From NCBI RefSeq assembly GCF_031760065.1, contig NZ_CP134500.1:4836001-4900000 (forward strand): a stretch of 64,000 nt of DNA, given 5' to 3'. Below the pieces are notes generated by a model that worked only from the letters and a program-made list of their open reading frames with translations, made no database searches and had not been told where the DNA came from. The translations under genes were made by a program, and so were the position numbers. Every line of letters begins with the position of its first letter. The first letter of the stretch is position 1. Below, piece by piece: positions 34,081-42,828 of this stretch. This DNA is from Streptomyces durocortorensis. GTDB taxonomy: Bacteria; Actinomycetota; Actinomycetes; Streptomycetales; Streptomycetaceae.

Positions 34081-35559
34081 ATGGAGTTCACGGAGTTCAT
34101 GGAGCGGAAGTTTCTGACGGCCGAACAAATCGCGGCCGCCCTGCGTTCCGGTGAGGTGACCTCGGCGGAACTGACCGACGAGGCGATAGCCCGTATCGAA
34201 CGGGATGACAAGGCGATCAACGCCATCTGCGTGCCGGACTTCGACCGGGCCCGGGCAGCCGCGCGCGATGCCGACCAGGCACGCGCCCGAGGTGAGGACC
34301 GGCCGCTGCTCGGCATACCGGTCACGGTCAAGGAGTCCTACAACGTGGCCGGGCTCCCCACGACCTGGGGCATGCCGCCGCACCGGGACTACCTGCCCAC
34401 CGAGGACGCGGTGCAGGTCTCACGGCTGAAGAGCGCGGGTGCGGTGGTGCTCGGCAAGACGAATGTGCCTTTGGGGCTGCAAGACATACAGAGTTTCAAC
34501 GAGATCTACGGCACCACCAATAACCCGTGGGATCACGGCCGCACTTCGGGTGGGTCCTCCGGCGGTTCCGCGGCGGCCCTGGCATCCGGATTCGGTGCGC
34601 TGTCCATCGGCTCCGACCTGGCCGGTTCCTTGCGGACCCCCGCGCATTTCTGCGGTGTCTACGCACACAAACCGACGCTCGGGCTGGCGTCGAGCCGCGG
34701 TATGGTCCCGCCCCGCACACCTGCGTTGCCGGTCGCCCCCGACCTCGCCGTCGTCGGTCCGATGGCGCGCAGCGCCCGCGACCTCACGCTCCTGCTCGAC
34801 GTCATGGCCGGGCCGGACCCGCTGACGTTCGGTGTGGCGCACCACGTGACGCTGCCGCCCGCGCGCCACGAGCGGCTGTGCGACTTCAGGGTCCTGGTCC
34901 TCGACGAGCATCCGTTCATTCCGACCGGAGCCGCCGTACGGGCGGGCGTGGACCGGGTGGCCGACGCGCTGGTCGACGCCGGCGCCCGCGTCGAGTGGCA
35001 CAGTCAGCTGCTGCCCGATCTGGCCGAGGCCGCGACGATCTACATGCAGTTGCTGGTCGCGGGCTCCGTTGCACGATTTCCTGTCGAGTCCTACGAACAA
35101 CTGCGCTCCCAGGCAGCCGGACTGAGTACAGATGACCACAGCCTTGACGCGGTGCGGCTGCGCGGCATGGTGCTCAGTCACCGCGACTGGATCGAGGTGG
35201 ACACCCGTCGCGAGTTCCACCGCCACGGCTGGCGGCAGCTTTTCGCCGAGTTCGACGCCGTGGTCTGTCCCGTCACGCCCACTCCGGCGTTCCCGCACGA
35301 CCATCACCCCGACCTGAGGCAACGCCGTATCGACATCGACGGCATCGAGTACCCGTACTTCGACCAGCTCGTCTGGGCCGGCCTGGCCACCATGCCCGGT
35401 CTGCCTTCCACCGCCGTCCCGGCGGGCCGTTCCCCGGAGGGCCTGCCGGTGGGAGTGCAACTCATAGGCCCGATGTTCGAGGACCGTACTCCTTTGCGCC
35501 TGGCCGAACTGCTTGAGCGGAGGATCGGCGGCTTCCAGGCACCTGAGCGGGGAGCGTAA
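34081..35559 (+). CDS. Amidase signature family enzyme
   Basis: 492 residues. The Ser-cisSer-Lys triad is visible: Lys in GIPVTVKESYNV, Ser in the signature GRTSGGSSGGSAAALASG and nucleophilic Ser in SDLAGSLRTPAHFCGVY. Length and the C-terminal region (LPSTAVPAGRSPEGLPVGVQLIGP) fit free-standing amidases, not GatA. Substrate unknown. The 193-base region before it shows no gene, and base composition becomes less GC-extreme from here to 39 kb. Confidence 0.93.
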   Translation: MEFTEFMERKFLTAEQIAAALRSGEVTSAELTDEAIARIERDDKAINAICVPDFDRARAAARDADQARARGEDRPLLGIPVTVKESYNVAGLPTTWGMPPHRDYLPTEDAVQVSRLKSAGAVVLGKTNVPLGLQDIQSFNEIYGTTNNPWDHGRTSGGSSGGSAAALASGFGALSIGSDLAGSLRTPAHFCGVYAHKPTLGLASSRGMVPPRTPALPVAPDLAVVGPMARSARDLTLLLDVMAGPDPLTFGVAHHVTLPPARHERLCDFRVLVLDEHPFIPTGAAVRAGVDRVADALVDAGARVEWHSQLLPDLAEAATIYMQLLVAGSVARFPVESYEQLRSQAAGLSTDDHSLDAVRLRGMVLSHRDWIEVDTRREFHRHGWRQLFAEFDAVVCPVTPTPAFPHDHHPDLRQRRIDIDGIEYPYFDQLVWAGLATMPGLPSTAVPAGRSPEGLPVGVQLIGPMFEDRTPLRLAELLERRIGGFQAPERGA

Positions 35560-36040
35560 TGACGGGGCGTTCGTAGAGGACGAGGTACGGACGTGATGGG
35601 AGAGGTGTCGTCTCCTCCTCTTCGGCCCTGAGTTCGCCTCTGGACGAGCAGGACCCGCTGGGCGACCCGCGGAGCGCGGCGGCCGGGCGAGGCTTGCCCG
35701 CCGCAGCGCTGCGGACTCGCGGGCTCACCCGCTACGCCTGGCCCGCCGCGCTGGCCCTGGGCGAACTCCTCTCCGTGGCAACGCGGATGGTTCCCGACAG
35801 AGAGTTGTACGTAGTCCATCGAGCACCTCCGCCGTGACAGTGAAAGGTCGAGAGGGAGATTGCCCGGCTCTTCGGCTACCGCTGTGCCGGGGTTCGCGAA
35901 CTTCTTGTAGCGGGTCAGGCTGTGGCTGGTCGGGCTGTAGCGGGTCAGGTTGTACCAGGTCAGGGCCGTGGCCGAGGCCAGGCTTCGGCTCTGTCAGTCG
36001 TTGCGGGCCACGTACGGGATCTTGAGGCCACGAGCTGCGC
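35560..36040. other. Non-coding or decayed stretch with a 15-base tandem repeat
   Basis: No intact gene. Plus-strand codons from about 35632 to 35838 read a plausible protein tail (SSPLDEQDPLGDPRSAAAG, ... ALALGELLSVATRM, ... ELYVVHRAPPP, then stop) with normal third-position bias but no start, so it may be the end of a decayed gene. Repeats follow at 35906-35965. Confidence 0.45.
35906..35965. repeat. Four 15-base tandem units
   Basis: TGTAGCGGGTCAGGC and three variants, head to tail. It lies upstream of the DinB gene and is not part of a supported coding region. Confidence 0.75.
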
Positions 36041-36643
36041 ATGGCAGGCTCGTGGCGCGTGATCGATGAATTCGCGAAGGACAACCTGTACGGGAGACTG
36101 CGGCGGGACCGCCAGGCGCTGCTCTGGAAACTCGACGGATTGTCCGAATATGACGCCCGCCGACCGCTGACAGCGACCGGGACCAACCTCCTCGGCCTGG
36201 TCAAACACGTTGCCACCGTCGAGGCCAGGTACTTCGGCGAGGTCTTCGACCGCCCTTCCCCGGAACCGCTGCCCCGGTGGCAGGACTCCAACGGCAGCGA
36301 TCTGTGGGCGACCGAGGGCGAGACCCGCGATCAGATCATCGAGTTCTACCGGCGTACGTGGGAACACTCGGACGCGACGATCAACGAACTTCCCCTCGAC
36401 GCCCCCGGCCACGTGCCGTGGTGGCCGGAGCCTTGGGCCAGTACGAACCTGTTCGCCATCATGGTCCATGTCCTCGGCGAGTCCATCCGGCATACCGGGC
36501 ACGCCGATATCCTGCGCGAGGGCCTCGACGGCCGGACCGGGTTGCGCGCCGAACACGAGAAGCCGATCGACGAGGAAGCCCGGGCGGCCTACTGCGCGAA
36601 GATCGAGCAGGCCGCCAGGTCGGCCGCACCGATCGAGGCTTAG
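36041..36643 (+). CDS. DinB/DUF664-family protein, putative thiol-dependent enzyme
   Basis: 200 residues, four-helix bundle. Histidines for the metal site are in LLGLVKHVATVEARYFGEVF and MVHVLGESIRHTGHADILRE. In actinobacteria such proteins can be mycothiol-dependent transferases. The start at ATG 36041 lacks a strong ribosome-binding site; an alternative start inside the first ten codons is possible. It stands alone. Confidence 0.85.
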   Translation: MAGSWRVIDEFAKDNLYGRLRRDRQALLWKLDGLSEYDARRPLTATGTNLLGLVKHVATVEARYFGEVFDRPSPEPLPRWQDSNGSDLWATEGETRDQIIEFYRRTWEHSDATINELPLDAPGHVPWWPEPWASTNLFAIMVHVLGESIRHTGHADILREGLDGRTGLRAEHEKPIDEEARAAYCAKIEQAARSAAPIEA

Positions 36644-36925
36644 AGGCTGTCTCATGTGACGGGATGTCCGGGCGGCATGATGCCGGCCCTGGGTGCCGAT
36701 CCATCGAATCCAACGAAGCGTCCGGCGACGAGTGAAGCCCCCGTCGTTCGCCATGTCCCGGGCCGGCGGCCAACTGTCGGCGGACCAGCGTAAGTCGCAC
36801 GATAGTTTGACAGTCGATACTCTCCGGTACACGCGCATTTTCCTGGTATCGAGTTGATTTCCCCTGCTAGCTGATTGTCCTGTATCCGACGCCGCGCGAA
36901 CGTCGCCGTCCCGAAGGCAGTAGAG

Positions 36926-39100
36926 ATGTCCCACTCCCATCTGCACAACGAGCCCGGCAAAGCCGCCGAGGGGTCCGGTCGACGCCAGGCGCGGGCTCAG
37001 TTCGCGTCCCAGGAGCAGGCGGCGGCAGCAACGTCCGGTCTGGCGGCCTTACAGGCCCGCGCGGGCAACGCTGCCGTCGTCCAGATGTTGCGCGAGGCAG
37101 GCCACCCTCAGGCCCAGGGCCAGGGCCAGGACCGTGGTGAGGAGCAGCACCAGCACTCCGCCGGGTGCGGCCACCACGGCGACCGGGCCGCTCCTGTGCA
37201 GCGCGCCGCCGTCCACGACGTACTGCGTGCGCCCGGACGGCCGCTGGACGACGCGACCCGTAGCGACATGGAATCCCGGCTGGGCGCCGACTTCTCCGAC
37301 GTGCGGGTTCACACCGACGCCGCCGCGAAGGCTACCGCCGCGGACATGGGGGCCCGCGCCTACACCTCCGGCAGTCATGTCGTCATCGGGGAAGGCGGCG
37401 GTGACCGGCACACTCTGGCCCACGAGCTGACCCATGTGATCCAGCAGCGGCGGGGGCCGGTGTCCGGGACCGATCAGGGCAACGGGGTCTCCGTGAGTGA
37501 TCCCTCCGACCGGTTCGAACGCGAAGCCGAGGCCAACGCCCGCCGCGCCCTCTCCCGCCCGGGTGGCGCGAGCCGCGCACCGGACCGGCACGAGCCCGCC
37601 TCCGTCCAGCAGGCCCCGGCCCTTGCAGGGCACGAGCCCGCCTCCGTCCAGCAGGCCCCCGCACCGGCCCGGCACGAAGCCGCCCCCGCCCGGCACGAGC
37701 CCGTCCAGCACGCACCCGCCCCCGCGCACGCCGCAGCCATAGCGGTTCAGCGGTTCCACCGGCCCTTCGCCGGTGACAACGCTCCTGCCGACTGGGCGCA
37801 GACCGCCCGGGAGTACATCAGGAGCAACTACGCGGGAATCGTGACGCAGTACACGCGTGTGGTGCTGGGAATGGAAGCGGAGGCGCCGGTCGAGCAGAGG
37901 GCCAAGATGCGCGTTCTTCGGCAGATGGGCGAGGCGTCCCAGGACAACCTTCCCGAGATCCTGTCCCGGGCCGTGGCCAACGGTGGCGCCGAGGTCAGTG
38001 ACCAGGAGATCAATACGGTGGTGAAGTACCTGAACATCATGGAGGAGGAGTGCGCGACGGCGGCCAAGGTCAGGGAAGATCCGGACTATGCCAATCCGCT
38101 GCCGGGAAGCGTCATCGGGACCGAGTTCACGTTCACGGACGACACCCTCAACGGGATCGCCGGAGGTAACCCGCTGCGCGTGGACATCGGTGGACTGACC
38201 GGGCAGGCGGACGCCAACGCCAGGGCCGCGATCACCTACGCCCGGAACAAGATGAACGCCTGGACCGCGCATGTGCAGGGCACCGCCCCGCCGAACGGGT
38301 TCACCATGACGGTGAGTGACGTCACCGTGAAGGACCAGGCCGGGAAGCGATTCACGTATTCCCAGGGCAACAACCGGTGGTGGTGGGAGATCACCATGGA
38401 CGATGCGTGCCTGGAGACGCGGACCGACCCGACCTCGGTCAGCAGCATGCGCGACCCCCACGTGCGAACCATCATCAAGAATCACATATTCGGCGGTGCC
38501 CAGGCCTCCGGCCTGCGCGTGGACCAGAGCATCGCCGGTGGTGGCGGCCACATCTCCATGGACAGTGCCTCGGCGTTCGGCGGGAGCGTCGAGCTGTTCG
38601 TCCAGTCCATGCGGGAATGGGAGGACAACTGGGAGAACTGGGTGGCGAAATTCGGCGCCGATCCGCGAGAGACGGATGTGGTGAACGCACCGTGGACCGG
38701 AAGCCTGCCCCAGAACCACCTGCCCGCCGTGCGGGACCTCCTCGACCGCATCCTCGCCGACGCGCGGAGCGGAAGGACGCATCTGCCGCAGGCGATCGGG
38801 GAGCTACAGGCCCACATGGTGGACCTCCCCCTGCACGCGAACGCCCCCCAGCACCTTCGGGAGAAGGTGGACGCCCACCCCGAGGACCGGCTGCACTACC
38901 AGGCCGTGAACCTGGAGCACATGGGTGAGGACACGGAGACCGCGCACCGCCGCATCGAGTTCCGCGACATCCAGGCGCAGGCGAACTACGAGCAACTGCT
39001 CGACGACCTCCAGTACATCGGCTTCCTGCTCCAAGGCGTCCGCGACAACGTCCGCGGCGAGCAGGGGGCCCGCCTGGGCGAGCGCCACCGCAGGAAGTAG
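36926..39100 (+). CDS. DUF4157-domain protein with a putative amidoligase (glutamine-synthetase-fold) C-terminus; candidate eCIS effector
   Basis: 724 residues. Residues 1-70 are His/Gln-rich and helical (FASQEQAAAATSGLAALQARAGNAAVVQML). DUF4157 spans about 90-175 with LGADFSDVRVHTDAAA and the metalloprotease-like LAHELTHVIQQ (HELTH 166-170). Residues about 221-271 are Pro/Ala/His/Gln repeats. The C-terminal 450 residues include IGTEFTFTDD, WWWEITMDDACLETRTDP, GGGGHISMD and HRRIEFRDIQAQAN, an order that matches amidoligase and glutamate-cysteine-ligase folds: GxExEF, E-x-x-S/T-D-P, GxHx, xEFR. DUF4157 is known as a marker of cargo of extracellular contractile injection systems. No secretion signal is seen. 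The amidoligase call is inference. Confidence 0.75.
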   Translation: MSHSHLHNEPGKAAEGSGRRQARAQFASQEQAAAATSGLAALQARAGNAAVVQMLREAGHPQAQGQGQDRGEEQHQHSAGCGHHGDRAAPVQRAAVHDVLRAPGRPLDDATRSDMESRLGADFSDVRVHTDAAAKATAADMGARAYTSGSHVVIGEGGGDRHTLAHELTHVIQQRRGPVSGTDQGNGVSVSDPSDRFEREAEANARRALSRPGGASRAPDRHEPASVQQAPALAGHEPASVQQAPAPARHEAAPARHEPVQHAPAPAHAAAIAVQRFHRPFAGDNAPADWAQTAREYIRSNYAGIVTQYTRVVLGMEAEAPVEQRAKMRVLRQMGEASQDNLPEILSRAVANGGAEVSDQEINTVVKYLNIMEEECATAAKVREDPDYANPLPGSVIGTEFTFTDDTLNGIAGGNPLRVDIGGLTGQADANARAAITYARNKMNAWTAHVQGTAPPNGFTMTVSDVTVKDQAGKRFTYSQGNNRWWWEITMDDACLETRTDPTSVSSMRDPHVRTIIKNHIFGGAQASGLRVDQSIAGGGGHISMDSASAFGGSVELFVQSMREWEDNWENWVAKFGADPRETDVVNAPWTGSLPQNHLPAVRDLLDRILADARSGRTHLPQAIGELQAHMVDLPLHANAPQHLREKVDAHPEDRLHYQAVNLEHMGEDTETAHRRIEFRDIQAQANYEQLLDDLQYIGFLLQGVRDNVRGEQGARLGERHRRK
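37587..37670 (+). repeat. 42-base in-frame direct repeat in the DUF4157 gene
   Basis: Two copies start at 37587 and 37629 with about 32 identical bases. They encode the HEPASVQQAPA units of the linker. Confidence 0.8.
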
Positions 39101-39145
39101 CCCAGGCCCGGCCCTGCGCGCGCCCCAACGCGGAGCGCGCAGGGC

Positions 39146-39763
39146 CTACTTCACGGTGATCGACCCCACGAACGCGTCCAGCTCCTCCCCGCTCACCGCG
39201 TCCTTCACCGCGTTGAGACGGACCACGAACGGCACGCCCTTCGAGTCCACCCCGGCGACCAGCACGCCCGTCATCGGTGTACCGGCGTTCGGGGTGGACT
39301 CGCGGCCGTCCGCCGTGAAGTCGTAGTCGATCCGACGGGCATCGCGGGCCTCGCGGGCGCTCGCCGGGCCCGCGAGGCGTACGTCCTCCGTGGCCTTGCG
39401 GGTGGAGCCCAGGCCGATGCCCGCGCCCGCGGCGGCCGCCGCCCCGGCCGCGTCGCGCACGCCGGTGGCGAAGTCCAGCTGGACCGAGACCATGCCGGTA
39501 CGGATGCCCTTCTCCTCCTTGAGCGCGACAGCGGCGTTGCTCTTCGCGCGCTCGGCCGCCGGCTGCTCGGCGTACCCCTCGTTCTTCGGGTAGCCGACGC
39601 TGAGGCTCTTGGTGTCCAGCGTGCCCCAGCCCTCGGGCACCTCCGCCGTGCCCTCTGAGCCGTCGCCGCCGCACCCGGTGAGCAGCAGGGCCGCCCCCAG
39701 GACGGCCACCACCGTCCCGCGCGCCCGGGTCGTCCGCGTCCTGGTCCCCATCGCCCTTGTCAC
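39146..39763 (-). CDS. Secreted lipoprotein paired with the large Flp-like protein
   Basis: 205 residues from GTG 39763; ATG 39751 is an in-frame alternative. The signal peptide ends with LLLTGCGGDG, a good lipobox. The mature part (EVPEGWGTLDTKSLSVGYPKNEGYAE, MTGVLVAGVDSKGVPFVVRLNAVKD) resembles LpqN/DUF-type small actinobacterial lipoproteins that assist envelope processes. It lies 20 bases downstream of the 661-residue pilin-like gene and is probably co-transcribed. Function unknown. Confidence 0.8.
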   Translation of the reverse strand: MTRAMGTRTRTTRARGTVVAVLGAALLLTGCGGDGSEGTAEVPEGWGTLDTKSLSVGYPKNEGYAEQPAAERAKSNAAVALKEEKGIRTGMVSVQLDFATGVRDAAGAAAAAGAGIGLGSTRKATEDVRLAGPASAREARDARRIDYDFTADGRESTPNAGTPMTGVLVAGVDSKGVPFVVRLNAVKDAVSGEELDAFVGSITVK

Positions 39764-39783
39764 CGCCCCTCACGTCCTTCCGG

Positions 39784-41769
39784 TCAGTTCGCGCAGTAGC
39801 TGTACGGGAGATACGTGCGCCGGTCGCCCTGCGGGGCCCCGAGGAACCGTGCGTCCGCCAGTGTCTCCTTCTTCTCCTCGGAGGAGAGGGAGAAGCCGAG
39901 GCTCATCCCGAGCGAGATCTCGAAGCCGAACTCCTGGGCGTCGCTCTCGCCGAGATACCGCATCGTGCTCGACAGGCCGTCCTCGAACATCAGCTGCCGG
40001 AAAGGATCGTTGCCCTGCGGGCGGGAGTCCATGCCCTGGTCGCCGAAGAGGTACTCGAACGGGGCGGTGTTGTTGCCGGAGCCGTCCAGCCACTGTTCGG
40101 CGATCGCGCGCTCGGCCTCGGTCGCCGCGTCCGTCTCCTTGCCGAAGACGATCGAGTTCGTCACCACGTCGATACCGGTCTCGCTTGAGGAGTCGGATGC
40201 GCTGCCCTTGCCTCCGCGCTTGTCCTGGCCGCTCTCTCCGTTGTCGCCGCCCACCTCGACCTTGCCGGACGTCGAACCGTTCTCCACGGTCTGCGTCATG
40301 TCGATACGGACGATCTTCCCGGTCTTCTGGTCGCGGGTGACGGTGATGGCACCGGTGCGGTTCTGCTTGGCGCCCACGGTCCCCTTGACCGGGCCCACGT
40401 TCCCGGTGGCCTTGCCCTCCAGTTCGAGCTTGGCGGTGTACGTGTACGACTCGTTGCCGTTCACGTCGTCCTTGGTGATCGTCACCTCGGGCGAGAACTT
40501 CGCCTTGCCGCCCAGCTTGGCGCCCAGCTCGTCTTCGTCTCCGCCCTTGACGGACAGGCCGCCGTCGGCGTAGGCGTCGAGACCGATGGTCGAGTAGGAG
40601 ATCTTCTTGTTGCCGATCTTCCGCTCGACCTCCTCCTTCTTCTCCCCCCACTTCATCGCGGAGTACCAGCCCCCGCCGTACGCCCCGCTGTGCTTCGTGG
40701 AGGTCTCCCACATCTTCATTTCCTCGATGTCGTCCCGCATCTGCTGAGCCTCTTCCTCGCTCGCGAAGATCCAGGTGTCACCGTTGGTGATCTTGATGCC
40801 GCCGCCGATGTCGACATCCGCCTTACCGAGGCTCCCGAGCTTGACGCCGGGCGTACTGGCGGTGACCCCGGCGGAGGCCGCGTCCGTGAAGGTCATGGAG
40901 ACGATCTTGTCGTTGCCGTCGACCTTGCCGTCCCCGTTCACATCGGTGTTCGCCTGGGAGACCTTCTGCTGGAAGCCGTACTCCTGGCCCCACTCGAACC
41001 AGCCGATCTTGACCTTGCCCCCCGCGGTGTCGGAGATGGAGGAGATCTGGCACATCTTCGGCTCGTAGTCCGCGTCCGTCCTCGGCCGCGCCTCGGGGTC
41101 CTGGCCGCCCCCGCCGCACGAGCCGCCGCCCGCCAGGGAGGTGACCGCGCACCGGATGCGCTCGCCGATCTGCCCGCCGGCCCCGGCCATCGCCATCGCG
41201 CCGATCAGCAGCACTACGAGGACGACGACGCCCAGGTACTCCATCGCCGTCGCGCCGCCGTCACGCCAGTTGTACGAGTACGACGGCGGCGGAGGCGGGG
41301 GCCGGGTGGCGCGTTCCGCCACCAGCCGGTCGACCGCCACCCCGGACGCCGCCCCCGCCGCCAGCGAGACCGCGGGCATGAGGACCCCCTCGATCCCCAC
41401 CACGTCCCACGAGACGGCGAAGCCGTACAGCAGCCCGCCCAGCGGTACGGTGAGGGTGGCGAGCAGATACAGCGGGCGGGAGGCCGCGCGGTACTCGTCC
41501 GGGAGCACGCGGGCCGCGGCCAGGACCGTCAGCAGCGTCACGGCGAGCGCGGGCAGGTGGATCAGGGCCAGCCGCCAGCCGAAGGTGTCCAACCGGGCCT
41601 CGGTGCCCAGTAGTCCGAGCAGGATCCGGCTCACCAGCAGCCCGGCGGTGAGATAGACGAGCGCGCCCGCCACCCAGCTCCGCGTCAACGCGAAGAGCCG
41701 GCCGTCCTGTTGGCCGTGCGCAACGGAGCCACCGCCTCCGCCGCGTCCGTCACCGCCGCCACCGCTCAC
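39784..41769 (-). CDS. Large membrane protein with an internal Flp/TadE-type prepilin signature
   Basis: 661 residues. A Gly-rich start, then four membrane helices (about 31-54, 67-88, 99-120, 129-147), a Pro-rich linker, then WRDGG followed by ATAMEYLG and a hydrophobic helix (VVVLVVLLIGAMAMAGAGG). This is a G|xxxxEY prepilin motif at about residue 173, in the middle of the protein. The remaining 460 residues are polar, include an EF-hand-like DVNGDGKVDGND and beta-rich repeats. Cleavage would release a big pseudopilin from a four-helix carrier. It was not recognised as a named family. Codon use is normal. Confidence 0.75.
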   Translation of the reverse strand: MSGGGGDGRGGGGGSVAHGQQDGRLFALTRSWVAGALVYLTAGLLVSRILLGLLGTEARLDTFGWRLALIHLPALAVTLLTVLAAARVLPDEYRAASRPLYLLATLTVPLGGLLYGFAVSWDVVGIEGVLMPAVSLAAGAASGVAVDRLVAERATRPPPPPPSYSYNWRDGGATAMEYLGVVVLVVLLIGAMAMAGAGGQIGERIRCAVTSLAGGGSCGGGGQDPEARPRTDADYEPKMCQISSISDTAGGKVKIGWFEWGQEYGFQQKVSQANTDVNGDGKVDGNDKIVSMTFTDAASAGVTASTPGVKLGSLGKADVDIGGGIKITNGDTWIFASEEEAQQMRDDIEEMKMWETSTKHSGAYGGGWYSAMKWGEKKEEVERKIGNKKISYSTIGLDAYADGGLSVKGGDEDELGAKLGGKAKFSPEVTITKDDVNGNESYTYTAKLELEGKATGNVGPVKGTVGAKQNRTGAITVTRDQKTGKIVRIDMTQTVENGSTSGKVEVGGDNGESGQDKRGGKGSASDSSSETGIDVVTNSIVFGKETDAATEAERAIAEQWLDGSGNNTAPFEYLFGDQGMDSRPQGNDPFRQLMFEDGLSSTMRYLGESDAQEFGFEISLGMSLGFSLSSEEKKETLADARFLGAPQGDRRTYLPYSYCAN

Positions 41770-42065
41770 ACCGCACCCTCTCCCCGGGTGTGGGACCCGA
41801 ACCCGGATCCGACCCCGCGCATGTTGTCCGACGGTCGAGAGCGTACGGCCGGGATGCCGCGACGGCCCGGGTCCCCGGTCCCAAAGATGGGCCCAAGTCC
41901 AGTGGAACGGAGGCGGGTTGTGTCAATTGTTCGCCGGATGCTCCGCTTTTGGGCCGCCCGTGGGTCCGGGGGCCCATGCCACCCCGGCCGCCGCTCAGTA
42001 CGCTCGGTGGTGCCGGTGGTCGCCGACCACGACACCGTGATGACGTGTGATGGGGTGGGGCGTCG

Positions 42066-42659
42066 ATGAGCGCCGGATTCTTCTACTCGTACCACCTGGG
42101 CTGGTCCCGGCCGGACGCCCGGGCGCTCCTGGGGGACCTGGAGGCGGAGGGGCTCCGTCCGGCGCACCCGGTGACCGGCCGCATCGTCCTCGTCAGCCTC
42201 GACTCCGCGTCCTCCGGCGCTCGTTCGCCGGTCACGCGTGAACAGCTGCTGTCCGTCGCCGGGCTCCAGCGGCTTCAGGAGGTCGGCTTCCGGCTGTGGG
42301 CGGACGGGGACCTCGACCTCCTGGTGCGCATCCGGCGGGCGCGGGCCGGCGTCGTCGCCGTCGAGTTCTCCGTCGGGGAGCTGCCCGCACCGGAGCGGGA
42401 GCACGCGGTGAACGCCATCCGGCGGACGATCGGGCGGGCGTCCGTGCTCTGCATCGGCTTCGTCGTCGACAGGAGCGGCGCGACCGGCGCCACCGACTGG
42501 GACGGTGTCGTCATCGACGGCACCGCCCACCTCGACGCCTGGCCCGACGCTGTCGCCGTACGCGGCGAGACGGCGGCCCGCCACCCCCAGCTGGCTGTCA
42601 TGGACGCGGTGGAGATCTCGCCCTGGAAGGTGTTCGGGAACGCGGTGCTCGGCGTGTGA
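42066..42659 (+). CDS. Hypothetical protein
   Basis: 197 residues, soluble, mixed alpha/beta. Segments such as GRIVLVSLDSASSGARSPVTREQLL and VLCIGFVVDRSGATGATDWDGVVIDG are compact and well folded by eye, but I recognise no motif. Divergent from the Flp-like gene over 296 bases, which shows no feature beyond short GC-rich inverted repeats. Followed by the mannosyltransferase gene. Confidence 0.65.
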   Translation: MSAGFFYSYHLGWSRPDARALLGDLEAEGLRPAHPVTGRIVLVSLDSASSGARSPVTREQLLSVAGLQRLQEVGFRLWADGDLDLLVRIRRARAGVVAVEFSVGELPAPEREHAVNAIRRTIGRASVLCIGFVVDRSGATGATDWDGVVIDGTAHLDAWPDAVAVRGETAARHPQLAVMDAVEISPWKVFGNAVLGV

Positions 42660-42828
42660 CCCTCAGCACCCCACCTCGCGCGCCCCCCGTGCCCCCACCC
42701 CGCGCCCCCAACGTCCCCCGCCTCGCATGCCCAGCCGCGCGCCCAACGTCCGCCGCCTCGCGTGCCCAGCCGCGCGCCCGGCCTTCCGCCGTCCAGGAGT
42801 GTCCGACATCGGCGTCATAATCGGCCGT

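Noticed and set aside
36644..36700. GAGGCTGTCTCATGTG just after the DinB gene resembles the terminal repeat of some IS5-type insertion sequences.
   Set aside because: No matching opposite end, no target duplication and no transposase frame were found in the neighbourhood; a 10-base resemblance is too weak.
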